Positions 36,041 to 45,182 of a stretch of DNA of 64,000 bases are shown here, piece by piece; the stretch's first letter is position 1; each line of letters opens with the position of its first letter. The DNA lies in the NCBI GenBank assembly GCA_947630665.1, contig CANRID010000002.1:1-64000 (forward strand). Reading direction: 5' to 3'. Position numbers and translations under genes: made by a program. The notes under the pieces were generated by a model. The model was not told where the DNA came from. It ran no database searches and saw only the letters and a program-made list of their open reading frames with translations. Origin of the DNA: an uncultured Bacteroidales bacterium. GTDB taxonomy: Bacteria > Bacteroidota > Bacteroidia > Bacteroidales > UBA932.

Positions 36041-39000
36041 TCAGAATGTTAATTGAATGCCACCCATAATGGTGCGTACCGGAGAATATACGTTGACGGA
36101 TGCGTTTGCGCTATATGCATATCTTGGATCAAGTCCTTTTCTGGCAGACCAGAAACAGAGATTCTCGCCCGTGGCGTAAATGCGCAGCTTACCGCCGCCA
36201 AGACTCGACATCAGTTTCTTCGGCAAGGTATAGCCCACGGTGAAAGACTGGAAATTGAGATATCTCGCACTGGTCAGCCAACGGTCGGAGACTGCATTCG
36301 TATATTGGTCGCTATAATAGAAACGGGGAATCGTGCTGGAGGTGTTTTCGGGCGACCATGACTTGAGTACATCCACATGTACCGCGTTCCCCGCACCGCC
36401 TGCCGATGCGATATTCGACATCAGACTAGCATACATGTTGTCGTATATCTTGCCGCCCAGCTGATAGTCGAAAGACAGCGACAAGTCGAATCCATAGATG
36501 GAAAGGGAAGTCCCGAATCCTCCATAAGCGACAGGAAGTCCGCTTCCCTGCTCGTACTTGGTGGCTTCGTTGGGATTGGTGGTGGTACGGTCGTGGCTTT
36601 TACCCGGACGGTTGGTGACGCCCTCTCCCAGATTGGCATCCACCCAATAGGTAGCCTCGCCCTGCTCATTCACACCGGCGTATTCGGCACAGAACCGGCT
36701 GTAAAGCGGGCCGCCTTCTTTGTACCACATGCTGTTTTCCGTAAATCCGCCCAACTCTGTAATTTTGGCCTCCGGCAGTTTCAGTATTTTGTCTTTATTA
36801 TGAGAGATGTTGAACATCAAGCTCCAATCTACGTTCTTCGTGCGGATAACGGTCCCCTGCAGGCCTAACTCGACTCCCGAGTTGCGGATATCACCTATAT
36901 TGCCGTAATATCCGCGGGAGCCGGCGCTCTCCGGAACAGATAGCCAGAAGAGCAGATCGGTGGTCTTCTTGTTGTAATAATCGATGCTGCCGGAGAGACG
37001 ATTGTCGAAAAGGCTGAACTCGATACCTGCGTTCATATTCGTGGTGGTCTCCCAAGTTATTTCGGGATTCCCGATACGGTAGAACGATGCCGACATTTGC
37101 ACATCCGAAGCGGCGCTCAGTGAGTACAGGTCGGTATAAGCCCAGTCGCCGATATTATCGTTACCTTGCTGACCGATGGAGAATTTGAATTTCAAATAGT
37201 CTATCCATCTGACATGGAAAAACGGTTCCTTGTCCATCATCCACGCACCTCCGACCGACCAGAAGTTGCCCCAACGGTTGTCTTTGGCAAAGCGGGAAGA
37301 TGCATCGAGACGGTAGCTTGCAGACGCGAAGTATTTTTCTTTATAATTATACTGCAGATTGGCGAAGTAGCCCTCCACGTTATACTCGGTAGTGTAGGAG
37401 GATGAGGTTACTTTCTTGGCGGCTCCGTTCAGTTCCTGAATATCCGGACTGAAAACTCCCTGTCCGGTGGCCGACAGGTAAGTGGTTTTCTGATCATAAT
37501 ATTCATGCCCCAGCATAAAGCTCACATTGTGTCCTCCAAACTGGTCGAAATACTTGAGGGTCTGCACATGATTTTGGCGTACTCCATCGTTTTGCGATTT
37601 GAGAAGCTCGCCGTTCACGCTGACTTTCGGTCCGTAAAGTGCGTTATCGTAAGTCGATGCATTGGTATGTCCCCAGTCCACGCTGCTTGTGGCGTTGAAT
37701 TTCAGGAAATCCGTCAGGTTGACATCCACGGTAAACGTTCCGGTAAGTTTGTTGCCTTTGGAAGTGTTATCATTATAGCGGTTGGATCCTAACGGGTTGT
37801 TTGTCGCCATGAAAGCACGGCTCAATCCCGGATAATTGCTTGCCGCTACGCCGTAGTCATACTGAGGATTACCGTTCTCGTCAATCCGGATTTGCGGATT
37901 ACCGTTCTTGTCCAGTACGCGTACATAGATAGGATAAATAGGAGCGATTTTCGATGTATAATACATCAGATTTGTAGAGTTGAATGATGTATTCATGTTT
38001 GGAGTGGATTCGGTTACGGTATTGGTATATCCGACATTCGCTCCCATTTTCAGCCATTTCCTTGCCTGGTAATCGGCTTTGACTCGCGCGGTGATCCGCT
38101 GGAATCCAGAGTATTCGATGATTCCGTCATCATCCAGGTAACCGATGCTCGCATAAAACGACCCCTTGTCCATGGAACCGTTGATGCTCACGTTGTATTC
38201 CTGACGGAACGCATTGCTGTAGGCGGCATCGCGCCAGTTGTCGTTAATGAGGTAATATGTTTCGCCGTTGGCCTCATAACTGCGACCCAGCACTGCATTG
38301 GGGTTCAGTCTGCCGTCCGTGCCGATAAGGTACTGTCCGTCGGGAACAGTATAGATGTTGTATCCTAAATGCTGCAACATCAATTTATTCGCATTTGCAT
38401 TGGCAGTTTCCATGTTTTGCTCCTGCATGTAGTGATAGTAGTTGTAATACTGTCCGTATATTGTTTCGTAATACCGGCCCGGGTCCGTTATGGTTTCGTA
38501 GTCCTGCACGGCCCGGCTGTTGGCCCCCCATTTTATATCCACGTTTATCTGGGCTTTCGAATCTTTCCCGTTCTTGGTCGTAACGAGGATAACACCGGCT
38601 GCACCCCGGGCTCCGTATAATGCGGCTGAAGCGGCATCCTTCAGTACGGTAACCGATTCGATGTCTTCTTGCGGGATATTACTCAGCGAGGCGCTGTAAG
38701 GCGCGCCGTCCACGATAATCAACGGATCGGTTTTGGCGTACATCGAAGCGATACCGCGGATCATGATAGATCCTTGACCGGCACCGGGGGCACCTGAACC
38801 GCCACGGAGTTGAAGACCGGGAGTCGTGCCCACCAAAGCGTTCACTACGTTAGTCGTGATATGTTTGGACAACTCTTTCGTGTCCACGACAGTGGCGCTT
38901 CCCGTAAATGAAGATTTTTTCTGCGTACCGAAGGCGACAACCATGACCCCTTCCAACGCCTGGGCATCGACCTTCAAGACCACCCTTATGGGTTCAGACT

Positions 39001-39265
39001 TGATGTCTGCCTCCTGGGTTTGCATCCCGATAAAGCTGATTACCAAAGTGGTTGACGAACTTGGCACTCCATCGAGAACGAACTTCCCGTCGGCATCTGT
39101 CGCCGTTGCGATTGTTGTACCCTTTACTACAACGGACGCTCCGATGACAGGCCCGTTATCTTCTTCCGAAATGACAATACCTGTAACCCTTTTAAGGGTT
39201 TGGGCTGTCACCATGCCTGTTCCTATCAATAGGAAAGCCAATAAAAAAATCAATTTCTTTTTCAT
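36041..39265 (-). CDS. SusC/RagA family TonB-dependent outer-membrane transporter
   Basis: 1074 residues: signal peptide (about 1-21), CarboxypepD_reg-like domain (about 27-105, VTGIVISEEDNGPVIGASVVVKG), TonB-dependent plug (about 115-225) with the SusC signature DVTVLKDAASAALYGARGAAGV in the variant VTVLKDAASAALYGARGAAGV, and a 22-strand barrel ending in a terminal aromatic F. There is no N-terminal STN domain, so no direct anti-sigma signalling is expected. It imports a substrate captured by SusD using TonB energy. No exact promoter motif points at it in the present orientation; the upstream inverted repeats suggest control by DNA inversion. Confidence 0.96.
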   Translation of the reverse strand: MKKKLIFLLAFLLIGTGMVTAQTLKRVTGIVISEEDNGPVIGASVVVKGTTIATATDADGKFVLDGVPSSSTTLVISFIGMQTQEADIKSEPIRVVLKVDAQALEGVMVVAFGTQKKSSFTGSATVVDTKELSKHITTNVVNALVGTTPGLQLRGGSGAPGAGQGSIMIRGIASMYAKTDPLIIVDGAPYSASLSNIPQEDIESVTVLKDAASAALYGARGAAGVILVTTKNGKDSKAQINVDIKWGANSRAVQDYETITDPGRYYETIYGQYYNYYHYMQEQNMETANANANKLMLQHLGYNIYTVPDGQYLIGTDGRLNPNAVLGRSYEANGETYYLINDNWRDAAYSNAFRQEYNVSINGSMDKGSFYASIGYLDDDGIIEYSGFQRITARVKADYQARKWLKMGANVGYTNTVTESTPNMNTSFNSTNLMYYTSKIAPIYPIYVRVLDKNGNPQIRIDENGNPQYDYGVAASNYPGLSRAFMATNNPLGSNRYNDNTSKGNKLTGTFTVDVNLTDFLKFNATSSVDWGHTNASTYDNALYGPKVSVNGELLKSQNDGVRQNHVQTLKYFDQFGGHNVSFMLGHEYYDQKTTYLSATGQGVFSPDIQELNGAAKKVTSSSYTTEYNVEGYFANLQYNYKEKYFASASYRLDASSRFAKDNRWGNFWSVGGAWMMDKEPFFHVRWIDYLKFKFSIGQQGNDNIGDWAYTDLYSLSAASDVQMSASFYRIGNPEITWETTTNMNAGIEFSLFDNRLSGSIDYYNKKTTDLLFWLSVPESAGSRGYYGNIGDIRNSGVELGLQGTVIRTKNVDWSLMFNISHNKDKILKLPEAKITELGGFTENSMWYKEGGPLYSRFCAEYAGVNEQGEATYWVDANLGEGVTNRPGKSHDRTTTNPNEATKYEQGSGLPVAYGGFGTSLSIYGFDLSLSFDYQLGGKIYDNMYASLMSNIASAGGAGNAVHVDVLKSWSPENTSSTIPRFYYSDQYTNAVSDRWLTSARYLNFQSFTVGYTLPKKLMSSLGGGKLRIYATGENLCFWSARKGLDPRYAYSANASVNVYSPVRTIMGGIQLTF

Positions 39266-39435
39266 GAGACCATCATTTAGGTAGTTAGTTAGATTAAAAA
39301 ATTCTTTAAAATCTTTTTTTCATTTCAAATAAAGATTTCTTTGGTGATATGTACTGCATATCCGTTTCTTCGCAAGAAAAGGATGATTTATATAATTATA
39401 TGATAAACAGTACTATAAGATATGCTTGCTGTTTG

Positions 39436-39468
39436 TTTGAATAACACAAGACATCTTTTTGAATAACA
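39436..39468 (+). repeat. Direct repeat inside the candidate invertible segment
   Basis: TTTGAATAACA at 39436-39446 and again at 39458-39468, 22 bases apart start to start (two helical turns), 50-80 bases upstream of the enclosed -7 element: a possible activator site that would move with the promoter. Confidence 0.45.
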
Positions 39469-39517
39469 GTCATGAAAATTTTTATAGTCTGAAGATTAGC
39501 AATTCAGAAATTTTGCT

Positions 39518-39525
39518 TATTTTTG
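39518..39525 (+). promoter_or_regulatory. -7 element inside the inverted-repeat segment
   Basis: TATTTTTG, the only exact TAnnTTTG on either strand between susC and the right-hand repeat. In the sequenced orientation it reads away from susC into a region with no plus-strand gene. The -33 region is weak (TTAG at 18 bases). Confidence 0.55.
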
Positions 39526-39750
39526 AGACATCATATCTTTCTCTTGCGAAGAAACGGATATTTTTATTTGCCAGAGACTATTGATTATGTATAATTCCAA
39601 TGATTTTGATCTTTGATCCTTGGGGTATGATATGGCAATGTCGGTCTGCAACGATGTATTTTACACTTGAACAGTCTCTATTATATACTCTTCTGCAAGA
39701 TTCTTGCTTCGAGTAGAAAGAATGTCCTGCCCGCGACGCTGCGGAGCGGG

Positions 39751-40764
39751 TTAGTTTTTGAGCAGCAAAACGATGAACGTTACATACAGAATCAGGAAAA
39801 TGATGCCTTCCGGCCGGTCGATCCGTTTCTTTTGGAAGGTAAAGGCCGTTACGAAGATCAGCAGAGAGGAAAGCAACAGCGTACCCAGATCCAGAACTCC
39901 TATGTTTTCCATGCCTAAGGGACGTATGACGGCGCTGCCGCCCAGGATCAGAAAAATGTTGGCGATATTGGATCCGAGGATATTGCCAAGCGCCAGGTCC
40001 GTTTTCTTTTTATAGGCAGCCACAAGGCTGGAAGCCAGTTCCGGGAGGGAGGTGCCTCCGGCCATCAGCGTGATGGCGATTACGGCCTCCGAGATTCCTA
40101 TTTTCCGGGCGATAGAACTGGCGGAGCCGATGAAAAGATCTCCCCCGTAGATCAGGCCTGCCAGTCCTCCGATAATCATCAAGGCAGATACCCCTGTTTT
40201 TCTATGTTTTTCTCCGGATTTGTCCGGGATCTCCGCGAGGCTTTCGGCAGGGGCGGGCCTGTCATAATTATCGCCGGCGGTTTCGGCAGGAGAAACTGCC
40301 TTGGCCGAATATAGGGTATAGACCATGAAGACCGTAAAAAACAGGAGCAGGAGAATCCCGTCCGTGCGGGAAATAAGGCTTTCCGAAGTACCGTCGATAT
40401 ATTTGTCCAGACCTATTACGCACAGTACGGCAGCGGCAAGAAATCCGAAAGGGATGTCTTTTCTGATATTATTGCCTGTCAGTCCTATCGGGAAAATGGT
40501 GGCCGTAAGGCCCAGGATGACCAGCGTATTGAATATATTGGAACCTATTGCGTTTCCTACGGCCATGTCCGTATTGCCTTTGACGGCCGATATGAAACTG
40601 ACCGCCATTTCCGGAGCGGAGGTCCCGATGGCTACGATGGTGATTCCCACGATGAAATCGGAAAGCCCGAATTTTCTGGCGATCGAACTCGAACCGTCCA
40701 CTAAGTAATTGGCGCCTGCTAATATAAGGGCGAGTCCCGCTATCAGAATGAATATATCATACAT
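39751..40764 (-). CDS. Calcium/sodium antiporter (CaCA family, YrbG-like)
   Basis: 337-residue inner-membrane exchanger of about ten helices built from two inverted halves. Both alpha repeats are intact: VAIGTSAPEMAVS with VGNAIGSNIFN in the first half, and MAGGTSLPELASS with LGNILGSNIANI in the second; these glutamates and asparagines bind the cation. A hydrophilic loop separates the halves (about 150-195). Uncertain whether it moves Ca2+ with Na+ or H+. Transcribed alone, convergent with nothing; a -7 element lies upstream. Confidence 0.93.
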   Translation of the reverse strand: MYDIFILIAGLALILAGANYLVDGSSSIARKFGLSDFIVGITIVAIGTSAPEMAVSFISAVKGNTDMAVGNAIGSNIFNTLVILGLTATIFPIGLTGNNIRKDIPFGFLAAAVLCVIGLDKYIDGTSESLISRTDGILLLLFFTVFMVYTLYSAKAVSPAETAGDNYDRPAPAESLAEIPDKSGEKHRKTGVSALMIIGGLAGLIYGGDLFIGSASSIARKIGISEAVIAITLMAGGTSLPELASSLVAAYKKKTDLALGNILGSNIANIFLILGGSAVIRPLGMENIGVLDLGTLLLSSLLIFVTAFTFQKKRIDRPEGIIFLILYVTFIVLLLKN

Positions 40765-40825
40765 GTCGTTTCAATTTTCCCGCTATTCAAACATGGAAAC
40801 TTTCCGGAATGTTTATAAGCGGGGA

Positions 40826-40854
40826 CAAAGTTAAACATTCTGTTCGTATATTTG
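40826..40854. promoter_or_regulatory. Divergent -7 elements for the CaCA and EamA genes
   Basis: TAACTTTG on the minus strand at 40826-40833 (towards the antiporter) and TATATTTG on the plus strand at 40847-40854 (towards the EamA gene). No -33 matches at standard spacing. Confidence 0.5.
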
Positions 40855-40948
40855 CGCTTCGGATTCGCCTTGGTGCTGGATATGCTGGAAGATGCGGCCG
40901 GGGAAATCTTGAATACTCTATGCGGTTAATATATAATATAAATAAAAT

Positions 40949-41950
40949 ATGTTGGGTGAAACTGTTTCGGTGCTTGTGGCCCTTTCCTGGACCCTTTGCG
41001 CTTTGTTTTTCGAATATGCGGGGAAACGGATCGGTTCTACCAATCTCAATCTGATCCGGTTGCTTTTCGCTTTTGTCATGTTAGGCGTTACGCTTTTTAT
41101 TATGGGCGGAAGTTTCTTTCCCCGGTTCGCGGATATACGTACCTGGGGATGGATGGGACTGTCGGGAATGGTAGGATTCGTATTGGGTGATTATTTCCTG
41201 TTTTATTCCTATACGCTTATTACCGCGCGGTTCTCGCAACTTATCATGACGCTGGCCCCTCCATTCGCCGCCCTGTCGGGATGGGTATTATTGGAAGAAA
41301 GGCTTTCGTTTCCGGCCATCTTAGGAATGGCCGTTACTTTGGCAGGCATCGCCATTTCCATTTATTCCAAAGGTCCCGCCGAATCTGCAGAGACTCCTGA
41401 GAGCGGAACCGGAAGCGGAACGGGGCATCTCCGGCTGGCTCTTCCTTTGAAAGGCGTCATCTTTGCCGTGATAGGGGCTTTCGGCCAGGGAGTGGGGATC
41501 GTACTGAGCAAGGAGGGAATGATGACCTATCAGGAAGCGCTGAATATTTCTGCGGGCGTAGCGGGAGATGCTGCTTCAACGGCGGCCGGGAATCCGTTAT
41601 ACGTCCCTTTTGCAGCCACCCAAATGAGGATCATTACGGGAATTTTTATTTATATCGGGCTGATAGCCTTTACGGCGGGGCTGAAACAGTTCTTCCGTGC
41701 ATGGAAAAACATAAAAGGGATGCGGGCGGCTCTTTACGGTTCCGTTTTCGGACCTTTTCTGGGCGTTTCCCTCTCCCTTATGGCGGTTCGTTATACCAAT
41801 TCGGCCATAGCTTCCACAATCATGGCTACGGTACCTATTCTGATTCTGATTCCCGACAAATTCATTTTCAAAAGGCAGGTAACGCCCCGTCAGGTGTTGG
41901 GAGCCGTAATCAGCGTGGCAGGAGTAGCCATGTTTTTTATAAAGTTCTGA
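40949..41950 (+). CDS. EamA/DMT family transporter
   Basis: 333-residue inner-membrane transporter with ten predicted helices from two EamA repeats, typical of drug/metabolite exporters. The repeats contain APPFAALSGWVLLEERLSFPAILGMAVTLAGI and VPILILIPDKFIFKRQVTPRQVLGAVISVAGVAMF. The central loop is longer than usual (about 150-220). Substrate cannot be inferred; relatives export amino acids or metabolites. The stop is four bases from the carB stop on the other strand. Confidence 0.88.
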   Translation: MLGETVSVLVALSWTLCALFFEYAGKRIGSTNLNLIRLLFAFVMLGVTLFIMGGSFFPRFADIRTWGWMGLSGMVGFVLGDYFLFYSYTLITARFSQLIMTLAPPFAALSGWVLLEERLSFPAILGMAVTLAGIAISIYSKGPAESAETPESGTGSGTGHLRLALPLKGVIFAVIGAFGQGVGIVLSKEGMMTYQEALNISAGVAGDAASTAAGNPLYVPFAATQMRIITGIFIYIGLIAFTAGLKQFFRAWKNIKGMRAALYGSVFGPFLGVSLSLMAVRYTNSAIASTIMATVPILILIPDKFIFKRQVTPRQVLGAVISVAGVAMFFIKF

Positions 41951-41954
41951 AAGA

Positions 41955-44900
41955 TCAGCTGTTATACTCGTTCCAGCTTTTGATCTGTATTTCTTCCTGC
42001 GGTATGGCGCAGAACGCATTGATAAAAGCGGAGGCAAGCCGGGCGTTGGTAATAAGAGGAATATTGAAATCCACCGCAGCCCTGCGGACTTTATAGCCGT
42101 TGTCTAACTCTTCCTGCGTGAGATTCTTGGGGATATTTACCACCAAGTCGATCTCTTTTTTATGGAGCAGGCTCATGGCCTGAGGTTCCATGGAGGCTTC
42201 GCTCGGCCAATAAACGCGGGTCGCCGGAACATTGTTATCTACTAAATATTTATAGGAGCCTCCGGTGGCATACAGATTATATCCCTTGGATACTAACAAT
42301 TTGGCTGCACCGAGCAATTCCGCTTTCTGTTTGGCGTCGCCGGTGGAGAGCAGGATATTCTTTCGAGGCACTGTATAGCCCACCGACAACATGGCTTTCA
42401 ATATGGCTTCGTTGCTGTCGTCTCCGATACATCCTACCTCTCCGGTGGAAGCCATGTCAACACCTAACACCGGATCGGCTTTCTGAAGCCTTGAAAACGA
42501 GAATTGCGAGGCTTTGATCCCTACATAATCCAGGTCGAAAGCGCTTTTGCTCGGGGCGGTAACCGGTTCGCCTGTCATTATCTTGGTGGCTAATTCGATA
42601 AAATTGATTTTAAGCACTTTAGATACGAATGGGAAGCTCCGGGAGGCCCTGAGGTTGCATTCGATCACTTTAATGTCGTTTTCTTTAGCTAAGAACTGTA
42701 TATTGAACGGTCCGGAAATTTCGAGGGCTCCCGCTATGCTGCGTGCTATTTTTTTGATCCTGCGGGCGGTCTCCACGTAAAGCTTCTGCGGAGGGAACTG
42801 AATGGTGGCATCGCCCGAGTGTACGCCGGCAAATTCGATATGTTCCGAGATGGCATACGCAATCACTTCTCCTTTATGGGCGACCGCATCGAATTCGATT
42901 TCCTTGGCGTTCTGGATAAATTCGCTTACTACCACGGGATGTTTTTTAGAGACATTGGCCGCCAAGTTCAGAAATTGCTCCAATTCCACTTTATTGGAAC
43001 ATACGTTCATAGCGGCTCCCGACAGCACATAGGAAGGCCTTACCAATACCGGAAAGCCCACATGATCTACAAAGTCGTAAACATCAGCCAGCGTAGTAAG
43101 CTCTTTCCAGCGGGGCTGGTCGATTTCCAGCCGGTCCAGCATGGAGGAAAATTTGTGCCTGTCTTCCGCATTGTCTATGGATCTGGCACTGGTACCCAGC
43201 AGGTTTACACCTGCGGAATCCAACCTCATCGCCAGATTGTTCGGAATCTGCCCTCCCACTGAAACGATCACTCCGTGCGGATTTTCCAGTTCGCAGATGT
43301 CCATGACCCGCTCGTAAGTCAGTTCATCGAAATAAAGCCGGTCGCACATATCGTAATCGGTAGATACCGTTTCGGGATTATAATTAATCATCACGCCCCG
43401 CCAGCCGCACTTGCGGATAGTGGAGAGGGCATTCACGCTGCACCAGTCGAATTCCACCGAACTTCCGATCCTGTATGCCCCGGACCCCAGCACGATGATG
43501 GATTTCCGGTCGCCTATGTAATCCACATCATTGCTGATCCCGTTGTAAGTCAGATACAGATAGTTGGTCTGAGCCGGAAATTCGGCGGCCAAAGTATCTA
43601 TCTGTTTTACCACAGGCACGATTCCGAGCGATTTCCGGTAACGGCGTACCTCGTCCATGGCCTTGTCCGTATCCAATTTATCTTTATAGAGGAGCCTGCC
43701 GATCTGGAAATCCGAAAATCCCTGTTCTTTCGCTTTTTTGAGCAGAGAGACATCCAGCCCGGAAAGGTCATCGATTTTCTCCAATTCTTTTCCGGTACGG
43801 ATAATATTGTAGAGCTTTTCCAAGAACCATTTGTCTATTTTAGTCAGTTCATGTATCTGGCCGACCGTATATCCTTTATTGAACGCTTTGGATATAACGA
43901 AGATACGGTTATCCGTAGGTTCCCTCAACGCTTTGTCGATATCCTCCACTTTTATCTCCTTGTTGGCTACGAACCCGTGTGCGCCCTGTCCGATCATCCG
44001 CAGGCCTTTCTGGATCGCTTCCTCGAAAGTCCTCCCGATGGCCATCACTTCGCCTACGCTTTTCATGCTGCTCCCGATCTCGCGGCTCACTCCGTGGAAT
44101 TTGGAAAGGTCCCACCTCGGGATTTTGCAGACGATATAATCTAAAGCCGGCTCGAAAAAGGCCGGAGTGGTTTTGGTAACGGAATTTTTAAGGTCGAACA
44201 GGCCGTATCCCAATCCTAATTTGGCCGCCACGAATGCCAGCGGATATCCCGTAGCCTTGGAAGCCAGCGCTGAAGAACGGCTCAGCCTTGCATTCACCTC
44301 TATGACTCTGTAATCTTCCGATTCGGGATCGAAGGCGTACTGCACGTTGCATTCTCCGATGATGCCGATATGCTTTACAATCCGTATGGATAATTCCCGC
44401 AGCAGATGGTATTCCCGGTTGGTCAGCGTTTGGGAAGGCGCCACCACTATGCTTTCGCCCGTATGGATGCCCAACGGGTCGAAGTTTTCCATATTGCACA
44501 CCGTGATGCAGTTGTCGTATTGGTCTCTGACCACTTCATATTCGATTTCTTTCCATCCCTTAAGGGATTTTTCCACCAATACCTGCGGAGAAAAGGTGAA
44601 CGCTTTTTCAGCCAGCCTGATCAGTTCCTCTTCGTTATTGCAGAATCCGCTTCCCAGACCGCCCAATGCGTATGCGGCCCTCAGAATTACCGGATATCCC
44701 AATTGCCGGGCCGCCTGCATTGCATCTTCGATATTTTCCACCGCATGGCTCTTGATGGTCTTTACTCCGATTTGGTCCAATCTTTTGACGAACAGTTCCC
44801 GGTCTTCCGTATCCATGATCGCCTGTACGGGCGTTCCAAGCACTTTCAGATTATATTTTTCCAGAACGCCGTTCCGGTATAATTCCACTCCGCAATTGAG

Positions 44901-45176
44901 CGCAGTCTGTCCTCCGAAGGCCAGCAAGATTCCCTGCGGCTGTTCTTTTTTTATGACCTGCTCTACGAAATAGGGGGTAACCGGGAGGAAATAGATTTTG
45001 TCGGCGACCCCTTCCGAAGTTTGGACGGTTGCAATATTGGGATTGATCAGAACGGTTTCGATGCCCTCTTCCTTCATGGCTTTCAATGCCTGGGAGCCGG
45101 AATAATCGAATTCTCCGGCTTCGCCTATTTTAAGGGCGCCGGAACCCAACAGTAAAACTTTCTTAATTTTCTCCAT
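41955..45176 (-). CDS. carB: Carbamoyl phosphate synthase large subunit
   Basis: 1073 residues, full length. Two homologous ATP-grasp halves: the first makes carboxyphosphate and carbamate (LLLGSGALKIGEAGEFDYSG at the start, RAAYALGGLGSG), the second makes carbamoyl phosphate (VLGSGAYRIGSSVEFDWC, RPSYVLSGAAMN). The C-terminal MGS-like allosteric domain begins near 930 with LLSTGDAKQKAELLGAAKLLVSKGYNLYATGG. Product feeds pyrimidine and arginine synthesis. Six bases behind carA. Confidence 0.97.
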   Translation of the reverse strand: MEKIKKVLLLGSGALKIGEAGEFDYSGSQALKAMKEEGIETVLINPNIATVQTSEGVADKIYFLPVTPYFVEQVIKKEQPQGILLAFGGQTALNCGVELYRNGVLEKYNLKVLGTPVQAIMDTEDRELFVKRLDQIGVKTIKSHAVENIEDAMQAARQLGYPVILRAAYALGGLGSGFCNNEEELIRLAEKAFTFSPQVLVEKSLKGWKEIEYEVVRDQYDNCITVCNMENFDPLGIHTGESIVVAPSQTLTNREYHLLRELSIRIVKHIGIIGECNVQYAFDPESEDYRVIEVNARLSRSSALASKATGYPLAFVAAKLGLGYGLFDLKNSVTKTTPAFFEPALDYIVCKIPRWDLSKFHGVSREIGSSMKSVGEVMAIGRTFEEAIQKGLRMIGQGAHGFVANKEIKVEDIDKALREPTDNRIFVISKAFNKGYTVGQIHELTKIDKWFLEKLYNIIRTGKELEKIDDLSGLDVSLLKKAKEQGFSDFQIGRLLYKDKLDTDKAMDEVRRYRKSLGIVPVVKQIDTLAAEFPAQTNYLYLTYNGISNDVDYIGDRKSIIVLGSGAYRIGSSVEFDWCSVNALSTIRKCGWRGVMINYNPETVSTDYDMCDRLYFDELTYERVMDICELENPHGVIVSVGGQIPNNLAMRLDSAGVNLLGTSARSIDNAEDRHKFSSMLDRLEIDQPRWKELTTLADVYDFVDHVGFPVLVRPSYVLSGAAMNVCSNKVELEQFLNLAANVSKKHPVVVSEFIQNAKEIEFDAVAHKGEVIAYAISEHIEFAGVHSGDATIQFPPQKLYVETARRIKKIARSIAGALEISGPFNIQFLAKENDIKVIECNLRASRSFPFVSKVLKINFIELATKIMTGEPVTAPSKSAFDLDYVGIKASQFSFSRLQKADPVLGVDMASTGEVGCIGDDSNEAILKAMLSVGYTVPRKNILLSTGDAKQKAELLGAAKLLVSKGYNLYATGGSYKYLVDNNVPATRVYWPSEASMEPQAMSLLHKKEIDLVVNIPKNLTQEELDNGYKVRRAAVDFNIPLITNARLASAFINAFCAIPQEEIQIKSWNEYNS

Positions 45177-45182
45177 TTTATA

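Larger units (their letters stand above)
39358..39561. repeat. Perfect 20-bp inverted repeats flanking a 164-bp segment (candidate invertible promoter)
   Basis: ATATCCGTTTCTTCGCAAGA at 39358-39377 and its exact reverse complement at 39542-39561. Each arm contains a short dyad (TTTCTTCGC core, TCTT/AAGA) like a recombinase core site. The enclosed 164 bases are AT-rich, have no gene, and carry one exact TAnnTTTG promoter on the plus strand, pointing away from susC. Flipping would place it on the minus strand about 130 bases before the susC ATG. No recombinase gene is in the window. Outside the repeats, 39266-39357 and 39562-39750 hold no recognisable gene. Confidence 0.75.
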
